Of a stretch of 64,000 bases of DNA, positions 1 to 8,428 are shown piece after piece; the first letter of the stretch is position 1, and every line of letters starts with the position of its first letter. A program made the translations under genes and the position numbers. Source of the stretch: an uncultured Acetatifactor sp. (GTDB lineage Bacteria > Bacillota > Clostridia > Lachnospirales > Lachnospiraceae). Location of the stretch: assembly GCA_944384205.1 (NCBI GenBank), contig CALWSL010000001.1:413026-477025 (forward strand), in the 5' to 3' direction. The notes below the pieces were generated by a model. The model made no database searches. It was not told where the DNA came from and saw only the letters and a program-made list of their open reading frames with translations.

Positions 1-573
1 ATTAAACTGCCAACTCCTTATTTTGTAGTATTCTATAACGGATTAACCAGTCAGCCGGAACGAAAAGAAATGAAGCTGTCAGATTCCTTTATGACACCTG
101 TAAATGAGCCTGCACTGGAACTGAAGGTAGTGCAGCTAAACATCGGAACCGGACATAACCGGGAACTTATGGAGAAATGCCCTCTCCTGGCGCAATACTC
201 CCAATACGTGTCACGAGTACAGGAATATGCGTCAGGTTTGCCCTTGAAAGAAGCTGTGGAAAATGCAGTGGATGAATGTATCCGGGAAGGCATTCTGGCA
301 GATTTTCTCCTAAAAAACAGATCGGAGGCGATTGCAGTGAGTATTTTTGAATATGACGAGGAAAAGGAACTTGCACTATTTCGGGCAGCAGAACATGAGG
401 AAGGTCTTGAACAGGGAATCCTTAAAGGACGTGAACAGGGACTGCGCGCCCTAATTAATACCATGAAAGAATTTTGCACAGATTCTGATGAAATATATAC
501 CAAGGTAACAAAGAATCCTATCTATGTCACCTTGACAAGAGAGGAATTTGATAATATTTTACAGAAGAAATAA
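1..573 (+). CDS. Rpn-family nuclease/transposase, C-terminal part
   Basis: The reading frame is open from the first base, so the gene begins outside the window. The visible part starts IKLPTPYFVVFYNG and runs about 190 residues to a stop at 571-573. The segment PYFVVFYNG followed by QPERKEMKLSDSF is typical of the PD-(D/E)XK transposase-like proteins (Rpn/YhgA-like, recombination-promoting nucleases) that are abundant in Lachnospiraceae. The catalytic core would lie upstream and cannot be checked. The C-terminus carries the usual acidic region with EQGILKGREQG. It sits next to an IS21 fragment, so this end of the window is a mobile-element graveyard. The internal ATG at 70 is not the true start. 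Confidence 0.75.
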   Translation: MKLPTPYFVVFYNGLTSQPERKEMKLSDSFMTPVNEPALELKVVQLNIGTGHNRELMEKCPLLAQYSQYVSRVQEYASGLPLKEAVENAVDECIREGILADFLLKNRSEAIAVSIFEYDEEKELALFRAAEHEEGLEQGILKGREQGLRALINTMKEFCTDSDEIYTKVTKNPIYVTLTREEFDNILQKK

Positions 574-789
574 ATATGCGACCTCGACCTTGATAAATGC
601 CGTGATTTCTTTGAAGTTATCGATAGCAGGGATAATCATAAATCCACAATTATTGCTTCGCAGCTGCCTGTTAAGTCATGGTACGACCTGTTTGCTGATA
701 ATACCTATGCGGATGCATGTCTCGACCGTATCATTCACAAGGCGTTCCGCCTTGAACTGAATGGAAAGAACATGCGTAATCCGGTTTAA
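574..789 (+). pseudogene. IstB C-terminal fragment (IS21 family)
   Basis: Directly after the stop at 573, the same frame is open for 71 codons with no start codon and reads TIIASQLPVKSWYDLFADN, then ADACLDRIIHKAFRLELNGK. This is the C-terminal end of IstB, the AAA+ helper ATPase of IS21 transposition. Walker A and B regions are missing. It differs in sequence from the complete IstB at 53347-54102, so it comes from a different IS21 relative. An imperfect hairpin follows at 811-854, which may be the remains of the element end or a terminator. Confidence 0.75.
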
Positions 790-829
790 TTAGTGATAAG
801 CTTTCCGTTTGGAGCGGACAGCCTTTCCG

Positions 830-1182
830 CTATCGCGGACTGGCTGTTCCGTTCAAGCGGAATATGCACATTAAGCCAAATTTATCATGTATTTCCTTCA
901 TTTTGGAAAAAGTTTTATTGTCAAATATACTATTATAATCAGACTCATGCTTTGTAATATCTTCAAATGCCTCAATAAAATCATCGATTGAAAATGAAAA
1001 ACGTTTTGCCAAATTTGTCTCCAAATTATCTTTAAGGTATGAATCCTTTCTTAGCAAACTTTTATTGCCTTCGAGAGGACGATAACTATTCCCTCCCAGT
1101 CTCCCCTATTTTGAAAGAATACAATACCTATAACCATTAAGCAAATACATGCTATAATTGCAGGAATTATATACTTACTCAT
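830..1182 (-). pseudogene. Broken polysaccharide-deacetylase-like gene (frameshift plus 3' truncation)
   Basis: An ATG at 1182, two bases after the pyruvyl transferase stop and with GGAGGG in the end of that gene, opens a 43-codon frame (to 1051) starting MSKYIIPAIIACICLMVIGI, a membrane anchor. A second frame overlaps from about 1090 and reads RKDSYLKDNLE, then RFSFSIDDFIEAFEDIT and SIFDNKTFSKMKEIHDKFG. The latter resembles secreted or anchored polysaccharide-deacetylase-like proteins that begin with a FSIDD motif. Joined by one frameshift near the G-rich stretch at 1085-1100, the two frames make one anchored protein. The similarity stops near 855, where unrelated IS-remnant DNA begins, so the catalytic domain is lost. 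It is probably the former last gene of the polysaccharide operon. The family call is from memory of the motif, not from a search. Confidence 0.55.
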
Positions 1183-1184
1183 GA

Positions 1185-2258
1185 TTACTTTCCCTCCATA
1201 ATTTTTTTCAACTGCTCTGAGTATTCTGCAATATCAATAGGTAATTCTCTAATTTTTTCCATCTGAATTCTGTCACAGCTTTCCATCACTTCTGCGATAT
1301 CCACTGTTTTATGCAATGCAATGAATCGCTGATCTTTAATCCATTCATATGATCCAAGTATTTTATTATCCAGGGATTTAATAATCACACAAGGTGTTCC
1401 AGTGATACTGCAAAAAATCATCCCATGCATACGATCTGTCAACACCACCTTAGCTCTTTGAAATTCATGCAACAATGAAAAAATTTCATATTCCCTGAGT
1501 TCTGCTGTTACATTTCTGTTTACTGTAGTATCATATAGAAATGCGTCAGGATAATGCTGACAAAATTGATTGATTAATGTATATGTCTCTTCTCGAGATA
1601 AATTACTCTCAATTTCTCTTCTAAGACATATCACATGATCTTGCCGTAGTTCTTTATTAATTCTTACTCTTGTTGATAAGTAAAATACTATGTCCGGTAA
1701 TAAAAATGATTTATTGCATGGATATTCTTTTTGCATAATCTCATAGCTATATTTTTCTCTTGCAATCAGTATCAAATTAGGATTTGAAGAGTATATTCTT
1801 TTACTTCTGCTAAGATCCTTTCTACCACGCTCATCATCAGTATACGTAACTGTAGTAGGCATAGAAATGATACGTCGATTTTTTATGTGCTTAATACAAA
1901 AACGACGTGCTGCTTCAATATCAGGATAAAGATTACCCATATTACCACCACCTTGAAGCAAAAATAAATCGTCTTTATTGCTGTTTGCCAGAATTTCTCT
2001 TAAATATCTATAGGTGTCATCAATCGAAACTTCAACTATTTTATATCCAGGAAAATTATCCTTGAGAAAGAACGTTGTTGCCAAGGCAATTGCTTGATCT
2101 CCTAAATTTCCGTACTCTGGTTCAGTTAATATATAAATAACTTTTTCATCTTTTCTTCTATTTATTATATATTTCCCTGTGTTTTGCCCCCAATAGTAAT
2201 ATATGTCATACAATGATAGCTTACGAATTATTTTATTTATCAAACGATTTACTTTCAT
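1185..2258 (-). CDS. Polysaccharide pyruvyl transferase family protein
   Basis: A 357-residue protein of the pyruvyl transferase family (CsaB/EpsO-like), which adds pyruvate ketals from PEP to sugars of surface polymers. Family hallmarks visible are EPEYGNLGDQAIA near residue 45, LLQGGGNMGNLYPD near 100, and the C-terminal VVLTDRMHGMIFCSITGTP near 280. The length is normal for the family. It is the last intact gene of the polysaccharide operon and is followed within two bases by a broken gene. The sugar acceptor cannot be told from sequence. Some family members have other substrates, so the reaction itself is inferred. Confidence 0.85.
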   Translation of the reverse strand: MKVNRLINKIIRKLSLYDIYYYWGQNTGKYIINRRKDEKVIYILTEPEYGNLGDQAIALATTFFLKDNFPGYKIVEVSIDDTYRYLREILANSNKDDLFLLQGGGNMGNLYPDIEAARRFCIKHIKNRRIISMPTTVTYTDDERGRKDLSRSKRIYSSNPNLILIAREKYSYEIMQKEYPCNKSFLLPDIVFYLSTRVRINKELRQDHVICLRREIESNLSREETYTLINQFCQHYPDAFLYDTTVNRNVTAELREYEIFSLLHEFQRAKVVLTDRMHGMIFCSITGTPCVIIKSLDNKILGSYEWIKDQRFIALHKTVDIAEVMESCDRIQMEKIRELPIDIAEYSEQLKKIMEGK

Positions 2259-2361
2259 TTTAAATTTACTAACACCCTTCTTATATATTTTTCACACTCT
2301 GAATATCCTTATAAGGAAGTACCACTGTTCCGAAGGCACCTCCAAAATACGTACACCCATT

Positions 2362-3792
2362 TTATGATTTTCGCATAATAAATTTCCCAATAATTTTCTT
2401 GATTACTATTTTACTTTCAGTAAAATACAGCAGTACAATTATTGTGAAAAATACGCTTTCGATTGAATACAATAAAACGTCATCATCACCCAAGTTCAAA
2501 ACAACACTTTGTATCATAAGAATCAAATATGCCAAAAGATCTCTTAGTAAATTAATTTTAAGATTTATATACTTACGAGAGGTAAATAGCCTTATTAACC
2601 AGATAATGGCAAATGAAATTGTAGTTGAAACAGCCGCCCCAATAGGGCCAACTATTGGAGTAAATATAATGTTCAGTACTAAATTCACTACTGCACCTGC
2701 CAGTGTCGACTGTGCAAAGACTTTTGAATCTTTCACCGCCGAAAAAAAACCACCTATGTATCCCGACATTGAACTGAATACTATTGCTATAGTCAGGAAA
2801 GGAACATATCTCCAAGCTGTATAAAAATCTTTAGCATACAAAATCTTTGCCAGAAACTTATCAAAGAGGATCACCCCAGAGCACACTATTACCATAATGC
2901 TATTGTATAAATTATAAGTAGACTTGAAAAAACCATTCTTATCTTCTGGATCATAATCCTTTACAACCGATAGAGTCCAAGCTTGAGCAAAAATGGTCTG
3001 AAATACATTGAGTATAGAAGGGATCTTAGATGCAACAGAATAAATTCCATTTGCCGAAAGTCCTGCAGCCCAAATAACAACATATTTATCTGAGGCACTA
3101 TTAATCCAAAATCCTATAGCATTAGTAATGAGCGGTACAGAATATCTTATCATCTCTTTTTTTTCAAGTGCATATTTTCTCTTAAAATGAACTTTTGAGA
3201 GGTATCCGAGTCTTATAATTAAATATATATTCTGAATAAGCGGTCCAATTATGTATGCTAAAAAATATCCATTAAGTCCCATATTAAACACGAGCAAAAA
3301 CATGATATTTAAAATTATAATGACAGCCGATGACACAACACTCGAAATTGATAAATCTGCTATATGGTCAGTGCCTCTCGCATAATAAGTAACGATACTG
3401 TTTAATGCTTGTGTAACATACATTAGCAAAAAGAATACCGCATACTTATCTATCGCTTTAGATAATCCGATATAATGATTTATAATTAAAAATGCTGAGA
3501 CCACTATTGTACTTAGCAAAAAATATTTGAATGAAATTGTTGTTATAGCATTCTTATCAAAAGATATATCAATTGAAAATCGTAATACTGCATCTGATAT
3601 ATTCAATGTAATAATCGGTACAAGTAATAAAATTGTAGTATTGAATAAATCATATATACCGTAGTCCGCTGTAGACAACACACTCGTATACAACGGAACT
3701 AGAAAAAAACTAAGTATTTTAGTTGCAAAATTGCTAAGCGTCAGGAGTCCAATATTTTTTGCAAGATAATTATAACTATTTCTTCTTTCCAT
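2362..3792 (-). CDS. wzx: Oligosaccharide flippase (Wzx type)
   Basis: A 476-residue, very hydrophobic protein with about 12-14 predicted membrane segments. The start reads LAKNIGLLTLSNFATKILSF, the classic opening of MVF/MATE-type polysaccharide flippases. It would move undecaprenyl-linked repeat units across the membrane for polymerisation by the Wzy at 7082-8428. A GGGGGA ribosome site lies eight bases before the ATG. Its presence with Wzy and Wzz makes this a Wzx/Wzy-dependent polymer locus. The gene is AT-richer than the regulatory genes upstream, as is usual for the serotype-specific part of such clusters. Confidence 0.9.
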   Translation of the reverse strand: MERRNSYNYLAKNIGLLTLSNFATKILSFFLVPLYTSVLSTADYGIYDLFNTTILLLVPIITLNISDAVLRFSIDISFDKNAITTISFKYFLLSTIVVSAFLIINHYIGLSKAIDKYAVFFLLMYVTQALNSIVTYYARGTDHIADLSISSVVSSAVIIILNIMFLLVFNMGLNGYFLAYIIGPLIQNIYLIIRLGYLSKVHFKRKYALEKKEMIRYSVPLITNAIGFWINSASDKYVVIWAAGLSANGIYSVASKIPSILNVFQTIFAQAWTLSVVKDYDPEDKNGFFKSTYNLYNSIMVIVCSGVILFDKFLAKILYAKDFYTAWRYVPFLTIAIVFSSMSGYIGGFFSAVKDSKVFAQSTLAGAVVNLVLNIIFTPIVGPIGAAVSTTISFAIIWLIRLFTSRKYINLKINLLRDLLAYLILMIQSVVLNLGDDDVLLYSIESVFFTIIVLLYFTESKIVIKKIIGKFIMRKS

Positions 3793-3807
3793 TTAATATA
3801 TCCCCCA

Positions 3808-4932
3808 TTATTTCTGACCCAAACGCTTTATAAATCTTTTTACTTTACCTCCCAGGCAAACAACTCGTATTACCTTGTTCCATCGCATAGCTTTTTTCTT
3901 TTGATCTTCATTATAAACCTCATTCGATTCAGATAACTTCGACGAAAAAAAATCTCTCACCTCGGGTTTAAACCAATGTTCTCCTGTTGTCATTTGTCGA
4001 TCACGTTCTTCATAATAAAAAGGCGTCTCCAGTTCCGGAATATCTCCACAAGCCAAAAAGGCGTGGCCATTAAAACAATGAGGTAACCGACATTTTCCGA
4101 TGGCTCTAAACTTAATTGGCTTGTTTGAATCTTTAAAAGTGCCTAATACATCACCACCATAACACTGACTATAAAGTCCTGATTCCAAATCAACAGCTAA
4201 GCTCCATAAACCTGCATAACAAAAATCACATTTTCTATTTTGATTAAAAATACTGAGTTTAAATTTAAAGAGTGCCGAATCAAATTGTGACCAAATATTA
4301 TAATATTCCTCCCTACTATATTTTGTAAGAAGAGCAATATCATCTGTTCCCTCATTACGTGCCACTGTTATGTGTGGCAGAGCACCAAATTCCCTAATTG
4401 AAAATTCTTTAATTTCATCGATAAAAGGAACTAACTCATCATGTGGAGTTATCTCTATCGTATAAGAAATACCTGAGTTTTTTATCCTGTTGACGTTTCC
4501 AATAAATTTACTCATCATACCTTTTTTTTTCAATTCCAAGTAATGGAAAGAAAATTTTATGAACAAATGTTTTTTTTGATTATCATCAAGCTTTTCTATA
4601 AGTTCATCAAACTTCCTTTCAAGTGTCCCGTTAGTCACAATATCAGTATAGTGACCCTCTTTTGTTAATTCATACACCAAATCGATTAGTTCAGGATGCA
4701 TCATGGTTTCCCCAGCAGCACACAAGTTAAAGTAGCATGGACCACCTAACCTCTCTTTTGAAAAAAAGTTTACAAATTCTTTTGGCTCTGTTGCAAAAGG
4801 CTTAATTCCTCCAGCATATACTGTATTATTATCATGATGGCTTAAATAACAGTACATGCAACGAAAATTACAGACATGCACAGGAATCAAACATGTAATA
4901 AATCTCTTAATCTTATCCATATCTATTATCAC
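3808..4932 (-). CDS. Radical SAM / SPASM-like enzyme in polysaccharide cluster
   Basis: A 374-residue protein with the radical SAM signature C21-x3-C25-x2-C28 (VCNFRCMYC), the ligands of the SAM-binding 4Fe-4S cluster. A second cysteine group in the C-terminal third (CDFCYAG, SQCYGGD, GKCRLPHCF, LACGD) suggests a SPASM or twitch-type auxiliary cluster. It sits between a GT2 and the flippase, overlapping the GT2 stop by four bases (GTGA), so it is translated with the polymer genes. Radical SAM enzymes in such loci can epimerise, deoxygenate or modify sugars or lipid carriers, but the substrate here is unknown. A GTG (4932) or ATG (4920) start are both possible. Confidence 0.8.
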   Translation of the reverse strand: MIIDMDKIKRFITCLIPVHVCNFRCMYCYLSHHDNNTVYAGGIKPFATEPKEFVNFFSKERLGGPCYFNLCAAGETMMHPELIDLVYELTKEGHYTDIVTNGTLERKFDELIEKLDDNQKKHLFIKFSFHYLELKKKGMMSKFIGNVNRIKNSGISYTIEITPHDELVPFIDEIKEFSIREFGALPHITVARNEGTDDIALLTKYSREEYYNIWSQFDSALFKFKLSIFNQNRKCDFCYAGLWSLAVDLESGLYSQCYGGDVLGTFKDSNKPIKFRAIGKCRLPHCFNGHAFLACGDIPELETPFYYEERDRQMTTGEHWFKPEVRDFFSSKLSESNEVYNEDQKKKAMRWNKVIRVVCLGGKVKRFIKRLGQK

Positions 4933-5885
4933 TTTCTTATTAATTTAAGGTCTCTACACAGCCATTTATATATACCTGGGAAAACTCCAATAAGAATCAG
5001 TTGAATTCTTTTTTTTATCGAAATATTTCGTTCTTTAATTAAAGAAACAATATTCTCTCGAGTTCTCTCTTTTAAGATCTTATATTCATTGTCTACATCA
5101 GCTTTTGCAGTGAATGCCTTTTGAATATAAGATAAATAATAACCAAGATAGCCAACCTTTAATCGTTCAGATGTAAGACCACAATGTATTGAATCAGTGT
5201 AAACGAATTCTATTGCATCAATTAAATCCTTATTTTTTTTATTGAAGGTAGTTCTTGTAATTGAGTTAGTTCTTTGCCTGTAATAGTACAGTTTTTCTTT
5301 GATATAAACTACCTTGTCAACTTTCTTTAAAAGCTTGTAAGTGGTAACTATATCTTCAAACAATTTTCCTTCTGGGTAGCATATATTTTCAAATAAACTA
5401 CGTTTATAAATTTTATTCCATGCAAAACATTGAAATCCGTAGTCATCAAATAATGTAGATATTGCATCCTCCCGGCTTAAAACCTCAATTTCAGAATCGC
5501 TATCATTATTAAATCCTGATGAAGTATAATCACAGCAAGCAATCTCGGTATTCGATGACATAACAGCGTTATACAATTTTTCAATCATTTTTTTATTTAG
5601 ACAGTCATCGCTATCCACAAACACTATAAAATTACCTCTCGCGACATTAAGACCAACATTTCTCGCACTTGACAAACCGCCATTTTTTTTATGAATAACT
5701 CTAATTCTTCTGTCTTGATCGGCAAATATATCACATATTTCTCCGGATTTGTCTGTAGAACCGTCGTCGACTAAAATTATTTCAATATTATTGTAACTTT
5801 GATTGATAATCGATACTAAACAATCATCAAGAAACTGTGCCACATTATATACTGGCACGATAACAGATATCAAACTTACCTTCAT
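4929..5885 (-). CDS. Glycosyltransferase family 2
   Basis: A GT-A fold glycosyltransferase. SVIVPVYNVAQFLDDCL opens the nucleotide-sugar domain, ILVDDGSTDKSGEICD follows, and VDSDDCL is the metal-binding DxD-like motif. I choose the ATG at 5885 because it has AAGGAG upstream (11 bases) and gives the usual short family N-terminus. The frame is open to 5948, where another ATG with AGGTG nearby would add 21 residues and overlap the acyltransferase stop. The C-terminus has a basic helix, as in many membrane-associated family members. It adds one sugar of the repeat unit, with donor and acceptor unknown. Confidence 0.88.
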   Translation of the reverse strand: MKVSLISVIVPVYNVAQFLDDCLVSIINQSYNNIEIILVDDGSTDKSGEICDIFADQDRRIRVIHKKNGGLSSARNVGLNVARGNFIVFVDSDDCLNKKMIEKLYNAVMSSNTEIACCDYTSSGFNNDSDSEIEVLSREDAISTLFDDYGFQCFAWNKIYKRSLFENICYPEGKLFEDIVTTYKLLKKVDKVVYIKEKLYYYRQRTNSITRTTFNKKNKDLIDAIEFVYTDSIHCGLTSERLKVGYLGYYLSYIQKAFTAKADVDNEYKILKERTRENIVSLIKERNISIKKRIQLILIGVFPGIYKWLCRDLKLIRK

Positions 5886-5935
5886 TCTATGGCAGTCTCC
5901 TTGTTCTTCCGTCATTTGTTTATTTTTTTTCTCAA

Positions 5936-6958
5936 TTATTGAAACCATACTTCACCTAAAGCAATGTATCTTACTAATTTTATCTTTCTCAGCAAATATT
6001 TTGAAACAACTAAAGTCACAACTGTTCCCAGTAAAAACATTATTAACACTGTAAACGCATAAGGGCATTCCATTTTTCTGTACATTAGATATCTTATTGG
6101 TCGTTGAACAAAATAGCTTATCAAATATAGATCATAGCTATATTTCCCTAGCATATCTAAACTCTTTCTTACAATTCCTTTATTTCTAACTAGTAAATAT
6201 GAAACCAACATCACAAAGTAAATCGCTAAACAACATGTTACAAAATACTCTGTCTTTACCACTGATGTGAAAACTATAAACATGGCTAACGCCAAAACTC
6301 CAAATATTAGGTATGTAGTATGACTAAATCTTGTTTTTATGCTCTCATATTTATTCGCTATAACAACCCCAAATGCATAGTAAGTTGTAAATTTTAGGAA
6401 ATTATCTATAATACTATCCGGAAAAATATAAGAAAACAGCAAAAATATGAGTCCGACACAAATATATATCCAGCACTTTGTGTTCGTCATTGCATTTTTT
6501 TTTGCTAATAATTTACCTGTGCAAAAATAAAGAATGGAAATAATAAGTAAAGTCCATAAAAACCACATCGTGACATTAGGGCTAACACCTATCAAAATCT
6601 TCCACGCATCCCCAGGTGAAAAGGGAGTTGTTGAGTACTTAGCCCCAAAAGTTTTTATTAATAAGCCAATTAATGAATAAAAAATATAAGGTACTCGCAA
6701 ATGCCACATTTTCTTTTTTAATACATTAACAAGAATATACTCTCCTCGAATAAGTTTTCTCGAAGATACAAAACCTGCAAAGAAGAAAAATAATCCCATG
6801 TGGAAACTATAGACCAAATCTACTAAATAATGAGCTAACGAATTTGTTATCTCCTGCCCTAGATCCGGAAATGAATGACCAAATATCACGCACAGCACTG
6901 CAATTCCACGGGCAATATTTATTTCAGGGTAGTACCCATCTCTTATATTTTTATTCAT
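5936..6958 (-). CDS. Acyltransferase 3 family membrane protein
   Basis: A 340-residue polytopic protein with about ten membrane segments. INIARGIAVLCVIFGHSFPD near residue 15 carries the family's conserved R and H, and SFHMGLFFFFAGF near residue 50 is the second hallmark. The family (OafA, WecH, EPS acetyltransferases) moves acetyl or succinyl groups from the cytoplasm to sugars. Here it probably O-acetylates the polymer repeat unit. It is separated from Wzy by 123 bases and from the next gene by a short gap. Confidence 0.85.
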   Translation of the reverse strand: MNKNIRDGYYPEINIARGIAVLCVIFGHSFPDLGQEITNSLAHYLVDLVYSFHMGLFFFFAGFVSSRKLIRGEYILVNVLKKKMWHLRVPYIFYSLIGLLIKTFGAKYSTTPFSPGDAWKILIGVSPNVTMWFLWTLLIISILYFCTGKLLAKKNAMTNTKCWIYICVGLIFLLFSYIFPDSIIDNFLKFTTYYAFGVVIANKYESIKTRFSHTTYLIFGVLALAMFIVFTSVVKTEYFVTCCLAIYFVMLVSYLLVRNKGIVRKSLDMLGKYSYDLYLISYFVQRPIRYLMYRKMECPYAFTVLIMFLLGTVVTLVVSKYLLRKIKLVRYIALGEVWFQ

Positions 6959-7081
6959 TTTCTAGCCTCTCAATCTTCCTATGTCTCCTAATCTCTTAGC
7001 TAATCCAATCCTAGTAATCAATAAGTTATACGCTGTGACAGCACTACAAAATATCAATCTTAATTTTATGGACAAGTATTA

Positions 7082-8428
7082 TTACATAATTTGTTTATAT
7101 ATTTTTTTATGTAACCAATCTGTTCGATATATAATGATTTTACCTCTTCTAAATTTCACATTTGCAAAGAATTTCTTAATTATAAACAGACTTATTAGTA
7201 TATAAACAAATGCTACAGAAACTACCATTTCAAAGTATTTGTTAGAAAAGAAACTAAAGAAAATTGAAAAAGCACAGTATGCATATATAATAATTCCATA
7301 ATTGATACCTGCTATGTTTTTATACCTTTGCAAGCGTTCATACATCCACTCTGAAACTGCTCCAATAGCAAATAAAATTACACTTGTTCCGATAAAACCG
7401 AAATCTTGACAGATCGGCATTAAAATGGTATAAACATTTCCTAAACCAGTCTTGCCAATCCATCGATATTCATATAGACTAATTACATTATATTTTAGAT
7501 TTCCTGTTGACTCATAAAGCTTCAGGTATGTCTGCCTCAAAGTCTGTCCACCAAACACCTGAGATGGAGCATGCTTTTCTGACAAATAAAGTTCAAGATT
7601 TTTTAATGGCGAGCCTACATATGTCGATAATGTCTCTACAAATGTAAATTCATTACTCGATCTTCCAGTTGCCATTGTAGTGATCTGGAAAAGTATAATT
7701 ATTATCCCTGCAAAGAAGATTATCTTAGGCAAATTTGATAAATTAAAATTACTTTTCCACCCTGTACTCGCCCCATGAAGAAGATAAAACATAACTACCC
7801 CACTTATAATAAACAAGAAAAATGTATTTCTAATTCCCTGGAGTAAAGAAATCATCATCCCGAAAACTATAATTAAATATAACACAAAATGATTCTTTTT
7901 TTTACACACTTTATTATTGATTGCAATATATCCAGCAAGAAGAACACCAGAGATATTAAAATATTGCATTACCTTTAAATAACTGGGTACATATACCAAA
8001 CGATTATATTTATTTGCATTGTAATACTGACCAATTGCAGTCAAAAGATTTCTGCTAGAAACATTTCTTAGGACAACATATATCGTTATAATTGCAATGA
8101 ACACTTCTAACAATAAATACAAATATAACTTATACTTTGATATTTTTATAGCATATAACTGTGCAGGCTTTATTACAGGATGGTCTAATGCATACACTAT
8201 CTTTACTACAAGGCATCCTAAGCTGAATGATATTGTTCCGATGGAAACCAGCACAAGCAATGCAGGATTTTGAAAGCCTCCCCATTTATCCTGGAAAATC
8301 CACGCCCATAATGCTGATAACCAGAATCCCACTGTAAACAATATAGCTGGACTGCAAAAATTTCCTCTAAAGATAACAATATCTAATATTAAAATCAAGG
8401 AAAGTATTAAAAACAAATAAAATATCAC
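7082..8428 (-). CDS. wzy: O-antigen/capsule polymerase (Wzy type)
   Basis: A 448-residue integral membrane protein with about 10-12 hydrophobic segments and a large extracytoplasmic loop (residues about 260-340, YVGSPLKNLELYLSEKHAPS onward). This topology, and a location between a GT and the flippase, fits the repeat-unit polymerase. Wzy proteins share very little sequence, so the call rests on topology and context. The start overlaps the HAD gene stop by four bases (8425-8428). Confidence 0.75.
   Translation of the reverse strand: MIFYLFLILSLILILDIVIFRGNFCSPAILFTVGFWLSALWAWIFQDKWGGFQNPALLVLVSIGTISFSLGCLVVKIVYALDHPVIKPAQLYAIKISKYKLYLYLLLEVFIAIITIYVVLRNVSSRNLLTAIGQYYNANKYNRLVYVPSYLKVMQYFNISGVLLAGYIAINNKVCKKKNHFVLYLIIVFGMMISLLQGIRNTFFLFIISGVVMFYLLHGASTGWKSNFNLSNLPKIIFFAGIIIILFQITTMATGRSSNEFTFVETLSTYVGSPLKNLELYLSEKHAPSQVFGGQTLRQTYLKLYESTGNLKYNVISLYEYRWIGKTGLGNVYTILMPICQDFGFIGTSVILFAIGAVSEWMYERLQRYKNIAGINYGIIIYAYCAFSIFFSFFSNKYFEMVVSVAFVYILISLFIIKKFFANVKFRRGKIIIYRTDWLHKKIYKQIM

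Noticed and set aside
548-760. Plus-strand frame of 70 codons over the IstB fragment
   Set aside because: Wrong frame; the frame starting at 574 gives clear IstB residues.
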